Assembly (NCBI GenBank): GCA_049970095.1
Contig: JBMFNP010000019.1
Span: 1-30,298, forward strand
Direction: 5' to 3'
DNA from: SKW197 sp049970095
GTDB taxonomy: Archaea > Thermoplasmatota > Thermoplasmata > Lutacidiplasmatales > SKW197
DNA: 30,298 bases
A program made the position numbers and the translations under genes. Below the pieces are notes generated by a model. That model was not told the DNA's origin and made no database searches. It saw only the letters and a program-made list of their open reading frames with translations. Positions 7,808 to 16,026 of the stretch are shown piece by piece (positions within the stretch are counted from its first letter, which is position 1; each line of letters begins with the position of its first letter).

Positions 7808-10153
7808 TTAACCTTCTCCAAACCCCATATCAAACAACATGGGTTTCCGTCCTTCCCTTGCCTTTCTCAGTAAAATCCTCTGCTCTGCCCTTGCAATTGT
7901 TTTCAGGGTTTCCACAACTGTATCAGGGTTCAAACTTATGCTGTCAATTCCTTCCTCCACAAGAAATTCTGCAAACTCTGGATAGACGGAAGGTGCCTGC
8001 CCGCAGATAGAAACGCTCCTGCCGTGCATATGCGCAACCCTGATTAGGTGCGAAATTGCCCGTTTCACTGCAAGATTGCGTTCGTCAAAGTATCCCATTT
8101 TAGCCAGTATCTCTGAATCTCTATCCGCACCCATAATTAACTGAGTCAGGTCATTTGAACCGATTGAAAATCCATCACAGTATTTACAGAATTCGTCAGC
8201 CATGAAAATTATTGAGGGTACCTCTGCCATCAGATAAAGCTTGAAATCAAACCCGCGATGCAGATTTTCTTCTTCCAGCATTTTCAGAATAGGCACAAGT
8301 TCCTCTGTATTTCGCACAAAAGGAAGCATCACATGCACATTTTTCAGTCCCAGTTCGTTTCGCACCCTTGCAATCGCTCTCAATTCCATTCTGAATGCCT
8401 CTTCATATTCCTTTGAAATGTACCTAGAACACCCCCGCCAGCCAATCATAGGATTATCTTCCACAGGTTCATATTTCTCTCCATTGGGCATGCCTCGATA
8501 CTCATTGGTTTTGAAGTCGCTGGTTCTCACAATCACAGGCCTTGGATAGAAAGCCTTTGCAACCTTTGCAATGCCCTCTGCAAGTTTGTCAATCAGCACA
8601 TTTCCCTGCCCCCTTTTTATCAAATCCACAGGATGTTCTCGGATATAACTCGTGAAAATGAATTCAATTCGCATAAGACCAACACCCTGGGCTGGAAGTT
8701 TTGAGTATTCTTCAGCCTTTTCCGGCACTCCAATGTTCACAAGCACCTTGGTAGCAGTAACTGGTAAACTCTGATACACCACACCTTCAGACAGAGATTT
8801 AGCCTCAGCCTCTTTCTCTTTTGTGGGTGCCACAATTCCTTCATAGACATTCCCCAGTTTTCCATCCACAGTTACCTCCATACCATCTTTCAGAATCTGG
8901 GTTGCAGTTTTCGTGCCCACAATGCAGGGAATTCCAAGTTCTCTGGAAACGATTGCAGCATGGCAGGTCATTCCTCCTTCATCGGTGACTATGCCCTTTG
9001 CCCTGCTCATTGCGGGTACCATATCTGGTGTGGTCATTACAGTTACCATTATATCTCCTTCTTCCACCTTCTGAAGGTCCTCTACACCGTGCACAAGTTT
9101 CACAACACCCATTCCAATGCCGGGGCTTGCAGGAAGCCCTTTTACAAGAATTCTGCTTTCGCCAGTACCAGCAGGTTGTTTCTTTTCCACTTCCTTTTTA
9201 ATTGTTGTTACCGGTCTTGCCTGCACAATGAAAACCTCATCTTCTTCCATTGCCCATTCAACATCCATTGGTTTTCCATAGTGTTCCTCAATCCGCTTTC
9301 CGATTTCTGCAATCTCAATGATTTTTTCATCTGGAATTTTCTGTAATTTCATGTATTCTGGTGAAATTCCCACCTCAACTGTGCCTCCATTTTCACCTCT
9401 CACAATCATTATTTTCTGCTCTCCTATTTCTTTGGAAAGAATTTGCATAGTTTCTGTATCCACAATGTATGTGTCTGGTGTAACCTTTCCCCCCACTATT
9501 GCCTCCCCTATCCCATATACCGCTTCAATAATGCACTTTTTCTCTCCACTCACAGGCTCGGATGTGAACATTACGCCACTGTGGCTGGCGTTCACCATTT
9601 TCTGCACCACCACTGCAAGTTTTACCTGGGTATGCTTGAAGCCCTTTTTCTCACGGTAATATGTGGCTCTTGGTGTGAAAAGTGAGGACCAGCATTTTTT
9701 AACTGCGTTTATGAACTCAACTTCATCCTGAATGTAGAGATATGTGTCCTGCTGTCCTGCAAAACTCGCCTCTGGAAGGTCTTCAGCTGTTGCAGAGGAG
9801 CGCACAGCTACAAATTCAACTCCTTTTTGGTGCATAAAATTCCTGAAGTGCTCAAGAATCTCTCTCGCAATTTTGGGCGGAATTTTTACAGATTCTATTT
9901 TTGTCCTGATGCGCTGGCATGCTTCTGTAAGTTGCTCTGTGTTTTCAAAGTCCACTGCTGCAAGTTCTTTCTCTATCTCTGGCATCAGCTTTGCACTTTC
10001 TATAAATTCTGCATATGTGTCTCCAGTTATCACAAAGCCAGGAGGTACATTTATCCCTGCTTTAAGCATCTCTCCGAGATTTGCACCTTTTCCGCCCACA
10101 ATTGAAACATCCTTTACACCTATTTCCTCGAAACCCACAATATGCTTTGCCAT
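7808..10153 (-). CDS. ppsA: Phosphoenolpyruvate synthase
   Basis: Pyruvate, water dikinase, which makes PEP from pyruvate and ATP, releasing AMP and phosphate: the gluconeogenic entry step. It is 781 aa. The N-terminal ATP-grasp domain begins at IVGGKGANLGEM (18-30) and contains AVRSSATAEDLPEASFAGQQ (116-135). The mobile domain carries the phospho-histidine H398 in GGMTCHAAIVSRELGIPC. The C-terminal PEP-utilising TIM barrel includes SIGSNDLTQLIMGADRD and the proton-donor cysteine in SICGQAPS. Pyruvate phosphate dikinases have a similar layout but are usually near 880 aa, so PpsA is preferred. The ATG follows a GGTGAG Shine-Dalgarno, with a TATA box at 10182-10190. mdh follows 24 bp downstream. 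Confidence 0.95.
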   Translation of the reverse strand: MAKHIVGFEEIGVKDVSIVGGKGANLGEMLKAGINVPPGFVITGDTYAEFIESAKLMPEIEKELAAVDFENTEQLTEACQRIRTKIESVKIPPKIAREILEHFRNFMHQKGVEFVAVRSSATAEDLPEASFAGQQDTYLYIQDEVEFINAVKKCWSSLFTPRATYYREKKGFKHTQVKLAVVVQKMVNASHSGVMFTSEPVSGEKKCIIEAVYGIGEAIVGGKVTPDTYIVDTETMQILSKEIGEQKIMIVRGENGGTVEVGISPEYMKLQKIPDEKIIEIAEIGKRIEEHYGKPMDVEWAMEEDEVFIVQARPVTTIKKEVEKKQPAGTGESRILVKGLPASPGIGMGVVKLVHGVEDLQKVEEGDIMVTVMTTPDMVPAMSRAKGIVTDEGGMTCHAAIVSRELGIPCIVGTKTATQILKDGMEVTVDGKLGNVYEGIVAPTKEKEAEAKSLSEGVVYQSLPVTATKVLVNIGVPEKAEEYSKLPAQGVGLMRIEFIFTSYIREHPVDLIKRGQGNVLIDKLAEGIAKVAKAFYPRPVIVRTSDFKTNEYRGMPNGEKYEPVEDNPMIGWRGCSRYISKEYEEAFRMELRAIARVRNELGLKNVHVMLPFVRNTEELVPILKMLEEENLHRGFDFKLYLMAEVPSIIFMADEFCKYCDGFSIGSNDLTQLIMGADRDSEILAKMGYFDERNLAVKRAISHLIRVAHMHGRSVSICGQAPSVYPEFAEFLVEEGIDSISLNPDTVVETLKTIARAEQRILLRKAREGRKPMLFDMGFGEG

Positions 10154-10181
10154 GGGCTCACCAATTCAATAATGCAAAGAC

Positions 10182-10190
10182 TATATATTA
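10182..10190 (-). promoter_or_regulatory. TATA box of ppsA, possibly bidirectional
   Basis: Minus strand reads TAATATATA, 29-37 bases before the ppsA ATG. The core TATATA is self-complementary, and on the plus strand it lies 21-29 bases upstream of the ATG at 10211, so one box could serve both divergent genes. Confidence 0.6.
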
Positions 10191-10202
10191 ACCTTCGCTT
10201 TT

Positions 10203-10232
10203 AAAGGGGTATGAAAAAAAGGGGTATGAAAA
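10203..10232 (+). repeat. 15-bp perfect tandem duplication of a start-codon region
   Basis: The unit AAAGGGGTATGAAAA occurs twice back to back (10203-10217 and 10218-10232). Each copy holds a GGGG and an ATG (10211, 10226) in the same frame, so two start sites are present for the oxidoreductase gene. Confidence 0.85.
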
Positions 10233-12291
10233 ATAGGAAAATACCTGGTATGCTCATTATACTCCCTTCTTTTGCTCCATGGATTGTTTATTGGATTGTA
10301 GGAAATATACTGGGAATTGCTATTCCCCTGTTTATTTGTTTTACTGCTGATAATCCCACAAATCCGAAAAAGAGATTTTAATCTGATGGATATTACTTCA
10401 CTTCTCTATTTCAGCATAGCCGCTGGTGCTACATCTATTTTTAAATTGAACATATTTGTTGAGAAAAGCGGTTTTCTCGGCTATTTTGTTTTATTTCTAA
10501 TGGCACTAATTTCCATAATCATTAAGCGCCCTTTCACCCTTCTAGTTTCAAAAAAGGATTACCCAGAAGCATATTGGAAGGACAAATTATTTTTGGCTAT
10601 CAACAATATAATTACTGGGGTATGGGCGGCAGTATTTTTAGCAAATTCAATCATATTTTTGCTTCTTAGTATGCCTTTTACCGTAATTCTCTCAATCACC
10701 TTAATTGCTCTTGGTATAGTATTCTCAATCCTTTTCCCTTTGAAGGCGCCTGCTTATTTTGCTTTAAAAGAATTCAAGAAGTATGATTGGAATGTTGAGG
10801 TGAATCCAAAAAAACAAAAAGTGGAGAACGAATATGATGTTATTATTGTTGGTTCCGGGATAGGAGGTTTAACTTGCGGAGCATTGCTTTCAAAGAGAGG
10901 CTACAAAGTTTTGGTTTTAGAACAGCATTATCAGGTTGGTGGCTACTGCTCCTCTTTCATGAGAGAGGGTTTTGTTTTTAATACTGGGGTGGAGGATGTC
11001 AGTGGGCTGTGGGAAAAAGGCCCTATTAACCTCCTTCTCAAAGAGCTTGGGCTTAAGAAAGATGATTTATTCGTAAGAAACACAACAAGATATATTTTCA
11101 AAGGAAGAGAGATAGAAGTTCGGAATTTAGAAGATTTCATAAAACAGTTCTCAGAGATGTTTCCCGCTGAAAAGAACAGTATTTCTGCATTTTTTGATGA
11201 TGCAAAGAAAGCTTATGAGGAATGTTACAAAGAGGCAGAATTTTACGGCACCCCTTTGCCCCCTGAGTTGATTGTAAAAGCCTTTGGAGTGAATAAGCTT
11301 CTTGCATGTCCTAGAGAGCATCCTCACTTTTATGAATGGGTTAACAAAAACTTCAAACAAAAACTTGATGAGTACTTTAAAAATGAGGATTCAAAGGCTG
11401 TACTTTGTGCCTTATTGGGATATGTTGGAACAACGCCTGAGAAAACTTCTGGTTTGAGTGCACTTACCGCATGCTACCGCATGCATTTCTTATTATATTT
11501 ATGGAGGATATTTCCCAAAAGGAGGGGCGCAAAAATTTGCGAATAGTTTAAAGGAGTTTATTGAAAGTCATGGTGGCAAAGTCTTAGTTAAGCATAGAGT
11601 GGATAAAATATTGGTGGAAAGTAGGGAAGTTAAAGGAGTAAAAGTTGGAGAGAAGATTTTTAGAAGCCCGGTTGTCGTAGCCAATGCAAACGCTAAGACC
11701 ACATTTTTAGAACTTATTGGAGAAGATAGTTTAGATAATAAGTTTATTGAGTACATAAAAAGACTAAAAGTGTCTTCATCTTGCTTAATGGTATCTTTGG
11801 GGGTAGATATGGATCTATCCAACTATCCAACACTCATCAAACCCATCGGTGAAGGTTATTACATTGTTATTAATTCAAATGCTAATCCGAGTTTGGCGCC
11901 AGAAGGAAAAGCCAGCGTTACAATATTGACCGGTGCCAAATACCACAATTTTCCGCAGAGAGGAACAAAGGAATATTCAAAAAGGAAAGGAGAACTTGCG
12001 GAGATGTTAATCAAGAAAGCAGAAAAAGTCATTCCTGACATAGGCAAACACATAATTGTTCAGGATGTAGCAACTCCAAAAACTTTTGAGAGATATACTT
12101 CTATGCCAGAAGGAGCAATCTATCCTTTCGTTCAATCAAATGGAGTTAAAATACCTCGCTTTAAAACGCAGATAAAAGGTTTATATTTAGCAAGTGCATC
12201 CACTTTTCCAGGTGGTGGAATAGAAGCGGTGGTGATTTCTGGAATTATTTGTGCAAATGATATATGCAACTGGAAGTTCATTTGTAGATAG
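10211..12291 (+). pseudogene. Membrane-anchored FAD oxidoreductase (phytoene desaturase/CrtISO-like), frame-disrupted
   Basis: A gene of about 690 codons split over three reading segments. An N-terminal part (from ATG 10211 or 10226) has a hydrophobic IPGMLIILPSFAPWIVYWIV segment. It should pass near 10325-10328 (a CCCC run, one C too many) into the frame reading LLLIIPQIRKRDFNLMD, followed by about four membrane helices. An FAD-binding domain starts at YDVIIVGSGIGGLTCGALL (near 10830-10890) and continues with LEQHYQVGGYCSSF. A 10-bp tandem duplication at 11465-11484 shifts the frame; removing one copy gives LTACISYYIYGGYFPKGGAQ, the expected family continuation. The end carries the GLYLASASTFPGGGIEAVVISG motif typical of phytoene desaturase and carotenoid isomerase relatives. 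The substrate is not deducible. It is either a young pseudogene, a switchable gene, or sequencing error at two points. Confidence 0.82.
11465..11484 (+). repeat. 10-bp perfect tandem duplication causing a frameshift
   Basis: TACCGCATGC occurs twice in tandem. Deleting either copy restores one continuous frame through the FAD oxidoreductase with conserved residues on both sides, so it is the lesion itself. Confidence 0.92.
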
Positions 12292-12434
12292 GAAAACACC
12301 AAGTTTTTATGGTATGGAATGGAAACAGCAGGAATGTAGAAAAACAAAAATATTTCCTTTACACACCATAGATTGTTGAATGAACATACTCACATACGAA
12401 AAAGTGTGGGGGAAGGGTAAAACCCTCCCTCGGG

Positions 12435-12558
12435 AATGTAGAACCACCATATTTTTCTAGCAATTATGAACGATCAAAAGTCAAGAAATTAAAGAAAACA
12501 GGACGGAAGAATTAGAGGAGCCTGGTGAAAAGTGGGAGATCATAGAATAAATCTACAC
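12435..12558 (+). repeat. Diverged direct repeat, copy A
   Basis: Shares with 15215-15449, in the same orientation, a CAATTATGAACGA block (12461-12473), a following AAGTCAAGAAATTAAAG-like stretch, and an exact 17-bp end ATAGAATAAATCTACAC (12542-12558). Copy A is about 100 bp shorter inside. Neither copy has an intact frame (a YERxxxKxL peptide is followed by stops), so both look like relics of one element or gene. Confidence 0.7.
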
Positions 12559-12577
12559 GCCCTGAACCTACAAAATG

Positions 12578-12585
12578 TTTAAATA
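12578..12585 (+). promoter_or_regulatory. TATA box of the nuclease-like gene
   Basis: TTTAAATA, about 47-54 bases upstream of the ATG at 12632. It predicts a start near 12610 and a leader of roughly 20 nt that includes the GGGGGTG Shine-Dalgarno. Confidence 0.6.
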
Positions 12586-12631
12586 TTAACCGGTATTAGT
12601 ATGTTTTGATGCCTTTGGGGGTGTTGATAAA

Positions 12632-13918
12632 ATGGAAATGAAAGAAGTAAAGAACCGGAATGGAGATATTTTTCCGATAATATCCAAAGGTAAGCATTTA
12701 TTAACAATGGCTAAACTCAAAGAATCCGTAGAAGCAAAAACATTCATCGAAATGGCTCTAAAAGATCAAGATGTGTTAAGTTTGTTGTGTAACCATTATT
12801 CGATACTCTCAGTATTTGATGAAAAATTCAATTTTCCTATGCTGTTTAGCATTAACAGAAGGGCAAAAGTAAAATCGGGATTTCCTTTTGCACTAGTTGC
12901 AACAAGAGAAACTACAAAAGCCCAACATTCTATCGAACATATAGTTGAAAGAGCGAAACCAACATTTAGAAATCTTGCTGAGAAATTCATGGAAAAGTAC
13001 GGAAAGTTTCTTGAAGACATTGACGTGAAAGACGATAGCGTGGGTTTCCAAGAAGAAAGGAAACAGCAAATTTTAACTCAACTTATTTGGGAAGTTGGCG
13101 ATGAAGAAAAAATCCAGAGAGTAATTAAGATGTTTGAAGATTTTGTAATTGATGATGTTGTACCAGTAGGATTAGCGCTTGTTGATTCATTAAAAAAAGA
13201 GTTTATCGACTTCGGTATGAAAAATAGAGAAAAGATGCTATCAACCTCAGAATTAGATGAAAGAACATACGAAGCTACAATCAATAAACTTGAGACAACA
13301 TACAAAGTGATAAAACCACTTCTATCGCTTTTCTGGTGCGAAAACGAGAAACATGAGCACTATTCGTTTTTTATGTTCAGCCATCCTACATTACCAGAAA
13401 TAAAATGCCCAATATGTAATAAAAGTTTGTCCATTGGAACTTTTTATTATTTTATACCCCCAATAAATTACCTATTACGAGGCAGGGAAGGGCTAATTCA
13501 AGCTTTAACTATGTATGTAATAGATAAAATCGGACAAGAATGGTCAGCTGGGGTTTATTTGAAGAATGTAGATGATGATATTGAAAAAGACATAGTACTC
13601 AAAAAAGATGATGATCGATATAGCCTTATTGAAATCAAGAGTTTTGTACCTGGTGTCAATTTAAGAACAAAAAAAGAGAACATTAAACAACTTATGAATC
13701 AGGCTCTCAAGCAGCTAAATAGTTATCTCAAGCACAATATTATTGTTGATGACATTTATTTGGTTTCTAATTACAGGGTAGACAAAGAAATGGAACAATT
13801 TGTAAGTGAATTGTTATCAGAACGGAAATTTGCAAAACTCAAAAAAATCAACGTGAAACTTGTAGGACCAAATAATCTTCATGCACTTAACAAATTAAGT
13901 CTCAAACAGGATGAATAA
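12632..13918 (+). CDS. Unrecognised protein with PD-(D/E)XK nuclease-like core
   Basis: A 428-residue soluble protein with no family I recognise. The N-terminal 230 residues are mostly helical. A metal-binding site may be formed by C236, histidines at 241 and 243, and the pair C259/C262 in CPIC. Around 300-345 the order helix (VIDKIGQEW), then EKDIVLKK with D320, then YSLIEIKSF with E334 and K336, fits the D...(D/E)XK active site of restriction-endonuclease-like folds. Later a helix (QLMNQALKQLNSYL) and a VDDIYLVSNY strand also fit that fold. A GGGGGTG Shine-Dalgarno sits 8 bases before the ATG. The gene is AT-rich relative to the housekeeping blocks and ends about 80 bp before an attC-like hairpin, so it may be a mobile cassette gene, perhaps defensive. 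Nuclease activity is inferred from the motif only. Confidence 0.65.
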   Translation: MEMKEVKNRNGDIFPIISKGKHLLTMAKLKESVEAKTFIEMALKDQDVLSLLCNHYSILSVFDEKFNFPMLFSINRRAKVKSGFPFALVATRETTKAQHSIEHIVERAKPTFRNLAEKFMEKYGKFLEDIDVKDDSVGFQEERKQQILTQLIWEVGDEEKIQRVIKMFEDFVIDDVVPVGLALVDSLKKEFIDFGMKNREKMLSTSELDERTYEATINKLETTYKVIKPLLSLFWCENEKHEHYSFFMFSHPTLPEIKCPICNKSLSIGTFYYFIPPINYLLRGREGLIQALTMYVIDKIGQEWSAGVYLKNVDDDIEKDIVLKKDDDRYSLIEIKSFVPGVNLRTKKENIKQLMNQALKQLNSYLKHNIIVDDIYLVSNYRVDKEMEQFVSELLSERKFAKLKKINVKLVGPNNLHALNKLSLKQDE

Positions 13919-13943
13919 GGTGAGACAACTATGATGACAGAAA

Positions 13944-13985
13944 AGCAATCTCCGTCCACGACTTTTCGCAATCCTTCAGATTGCT
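13944..13985. repeat. Inverted repeat after the nuclease-like gene
   Basis: AGCAATCT (13944-13951) and AGATTGCT (13978-13985) form an 8-bp perfect stem around a 26-base loop, just downstream of the stop at 13918 and just before the attC-like element. It could be a transcript end structure or part of a composite recombination site. Confidence 0.45.
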
Positions 13986-14001
13986 CGGTGCTATCGGACT
14001 C

Positions 14002-14080
14002 ACTTAACACGGGCTATACGGCTCACTTTGTTCGCTCAAATCGGCTATCGCCGACTTCGTATAGCCCGAATACGTTATAT
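14002..14080 (+). other. attC-like recombination hairpin, copy 1
   Basis: A 79-base imperfect palindrome between two coding genes. A left box ACTTAAC (14002-14008) fits the attC R'' consensus RYYYAAC. A right box GTTATAT (14074-14080) is close to R' GTTRRRY with one mismatch. Inside, GGGCTATACG (14011-14020) pairs exactly with CGTATAGCCC (14058-14067), and an inner CGGC/GCCG hairpin (14042-14053) closes the centre, leaving unpaired bases as attC sites do. The next gene starts 30 bases beyond the right box, as in gene cassettes. No integrase is present in the window, so identity as an integron attC is an inference. Confidence 0.45.
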
Positions 14081-14109
14081 GAAATGCCAGAGTCCTAGGA
14101 GGTTAATAA

Positions 14110-15090
14110 ATGCTATATATCCGACAAATTAATGAAATTATGAAAACATCAACAGAAAAATATCAAAGAATCGTCAAAAAAAGTCGTCTATTTTTTATTC
14201 ATCTTCTTACTCTTGCAATTATATTGATTATTTCGGACCTTACTTGGTGGGTTGGTCCTGGAAGTATCACCCTAAATTTTTTGGCATTGGCCTTCATTGT
14301 GGGAAGCTATTGTTCAATTCAAACATGTCTAGAGACCAATAAATTTCGAACATTCAAGAGTTATTATGTTTATAGCAGTACATTAGGCATAGGAGGAGTC
14401 ATAGCTATGATATATAATATCGGTTGGCTCTTATCTGTGCTTTTAGATGGTGATTCTTTTCATTATTATCACAATAATATCTTCTTCAAATCATTAGCCG
14501 TAATAGATTTTATTATATGGTTAACTGGCACTTTATTTCTATTTTCAACCTTATTTTCAGTTAAAAAATACGGAAATGAAATTGAATATTTTCGAGAGGA
14601 GATTTATTTCAAAGGGGTAGCAAAAAAAGACATACAACTAATGAAAATATTTACGATTTTATTTGGAATCATTTACAGTCACTTCTTTTTATTTTTGATG
14701 GGAGAAGAGCTCCAGGCTATGTACCACGCAGGGATTATCTGTGTCCCAATGGGTATGGTTTATTTAATTCTCTTTATCCTGATGATAATATATCTATACA
14801 CCGCCTATTATATCCCGGATTTCCCTGTTTTTTACAGGAGATATAAGACTTTACTTATCTTTATAATTATTTTTATAATTATCTCCTCCATAATTTTTGT
14901 AGAGGATCTTGTATTTTACATCAGCCATAATGGGATGATGGAATTTTGCGGGGGAGTTGGTAGCTGTGAGTTACGACCAGATGACACGATGCCTATCACA
15001 ATAATACTATATTTTACTTCATTGACACTATTTTTCTTAATGATATTTTACGGCATAAAATTTATCAATAGATGGCGAGATAAAACATGA
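14110..15090 (+). CDS. Eight-helix integral membrane protein of unknown function
   Basis: A 326-residue protein with about eight hydrophobic helices (near residues 28-48, 54-74, 92-114, 128-150, 178-200, 210-234, 248-270 and 296-320). The N-terminus is basic and there is no signal peptide. Loops are short, with one acidic/cysteine-containing loop (EFCGGVGSCELRPDD) between the last two helices. I do not recognise a family. An excellent Shine-Dalgarno AGGAGGTTAA lies just before the ATG. Base composition is strongly AT-rich. It sits between two attC-like hairpins (14002-14080 and 15139-15224), as a gene cassette would. No function can be assigned. Confidence 0.8.
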   Translation: MLYIRQINEIMKTSTEKYQRIVKKSRLFFIHLLTLAIILIISDLTWWVGPGSITLNFLALAFIVGSYCSIQTCLETNKFRTFKSYYVYSSTLGIGGVIAMIYNIGWLLSVLLDGDSFHYYHNNIFFKSLAVIDFIIWLTGTLFLFSTLFSVKKYGNEIEYFREEIYFKGVAKKDIQLMKIFTILFGIIYSHFFLFLMGEELQAMYHAGIICVPMGMVYLILFILMIIYLYTAYYIPDFPVFYRRYKTLLIFIIIFIIISSIIFVEDLVFYISHNGMMEFCGGVGSCELRPDDTMPITIILYFTSLTLFFLMIFYGIKFINRWRDKT

Positions 15091-15138
15091 ACACTGTTTG
15101 CCAACTCTGCGCTCCTCTCTGTTGTTTGCCCTCAGGTC

Positions 15139-15224
15139 GGATAACTGGGGGATATACGGATCGCTGTGCTCACCCAAATTGCCTCGCTCCGCTCAGCAAC
15201 TTCACATACACCTGGATCGTAGAA
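15139..15224 (+). other. attC-like element, decayed copy 2
   Basis: Its left arm begins GGATAAC and shares TAAC, GGG and TATACGG in order and near-identical spacing with the 14002-14080 element. Its right arm shares ACTTC, ATA and CC. Arms are only partly complementary here and the right box reads GTAGAAA instead of GTTATAT, so the site looks degraded. Homology to copy 1 is better supported than function. Confidence 0.35.
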
Positions 15225-15449
15225 AAATAAAATACTACCATGTTTTTTGGCAATTATGAACGAAGAGAAATCAAGAGATTGGAGGAAATAGGATGCACAA
15301 ATTAGAAAACTTGATGAAAAACTTGTGGCAAATCTACGCTAATTTGTATGCCTTGATATAGCCAACTTTAATGAGAAGGCAAAAAGCGAGAGCAAAGGAA
15401 AAAAGGGAAAATGAGGGGATAGAGCGTGATTTATAGAATAAATCTACAC
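15215..15449 (+). repeat. Diverged direct repeat, copy B
   Basis: Second copy of the element at 12435-12558. CAATTATGAACGA is at 15251-15263 and the 17-bp ATAGAATAAATCTACAC end at 15433-15449. It keeps about 100 bp of internal sequence missing from copy A. Frames are interrupted (YERREIKRLEEIG then stop), consistent with a gene relic. Confidence 0.7.
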
Positions 15450-15582
15450 ACGGGGAAAATGGGTGGTTTTCAGATTTTCAACAGTTTTATGGTATATTTA
15501 GTAAATGCTATAGCCAGATGTTTTAATTTCAATTTATGGTGTTAATTGTAATTGTTATGTGTGTTGTTATGTGTTTGAAAAC

Positions 15583-16026
15583 TCAAGTTTTTTGAAATGT
15601 AATCACAATTGAGGAAACAACTGAGGTAATGTACACATTTCTTCCCCTCTTTTTTGTGATAATCAGTTCAGCCTCTTCCAGTGCAGAAATGTCATCATAT
15701 ACATTTTTATAATTTCTGTTAAGTTCTCTTGCGATCTGAAGAATTGACATGGGAAGCTTGTTGTGCAAGTATTCAAGGAGTTCAACTCTTCTTGGTGTTA
15801 GAATATTGAACACATCTGGATATGTGATGTATGTGCTTTCAGTGAATTTTGCACCTCTGTTTATTGCATCCCAGATAAAATAATCATCAACTGCAAAGGG
15901 TTTTGTACATTTTGCGACCAATATGCTCTGTTGGAGTTTCTCAATGGTTTCATGTTTCTCTGCAAAATCCTTTATGAGTTTCTCGAGTTCATTCCTGGTG
16001 TATTCCTTTCTTATCTCAATTTGCAT
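15583..16026 (-). CDS. HTH protein of HVO_A0114 type (probable antitoxin/regulator)
   Basis: A 147-residue DNA-binding protein. The C-terminal half (LTPRRVELLEYLHNKLPMSILQIARELNRNYKNVYDDISALEEAELI) is a winged helix of the HVO_A0114-like group: a leucine-rich first helix, then the ARELNRNYKNVYDDI recognition region. The N-terminal ~60 residues are a charged helical region, possibly a partner-binding domain. Its ATG shares one base with the stop of the upstream 101-aa gene (TAATG) and is preceded by GGAGGC, so the two are translationally coupled. The pairing with a TumE/DUF7718-like protein is that of toxin-antitoxin-like modules, with this gene as antitoxin and autoregulator. Role is inferred. 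Confidence 0.75.
   Translation of the reverse strand: MQIEIRKEYTRNELEKLIKDFAEKHETIEKLQQSILVAKCTKPFAVDDYFIWDAINRGAKFTESTYITYPDVFNILTPRRVELLEYLHNKLPMSILQIARELNRNYKNVYDDISALEEAELIITKKRGRNVYITSVVSSIVITFQKT

Larger units (their letters stand above)
12292..12631. other. Intergenic region with hairpin and repeat copy A
   Basis: 340 bp without a supportable gene. It holds a short hairpin at 12410-12429 (AGGGT/ACCCT extended by GGG/CCC with one bulged A), then diverged repeat copy A (12435-12558), then the promoter of the next gene. The phrase GAATGTAGAA occurs twice (12333 and 12435 areas). Confidence 0.6.
15091..15582. other. Intergenic region with second attC-like element and repeat copy B
   Basis: About 490 bp without an intact gene. 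It contains a decayed attC-like element (15139-15224), repeat copy B (15215-15449) with only stop-ridden frames, and an AT-rich stretch leading to the convergent end of the HTH gene at 15583. Confidence 0.65.

Noticed and set aside
12410..12429. Intrinsic terminator for the oxidoreductase gene
   Set aside because: On the plus strand the hairpin is not followed by a T-run; a T-run exists only in the opposite orientation, where no gene needs it.
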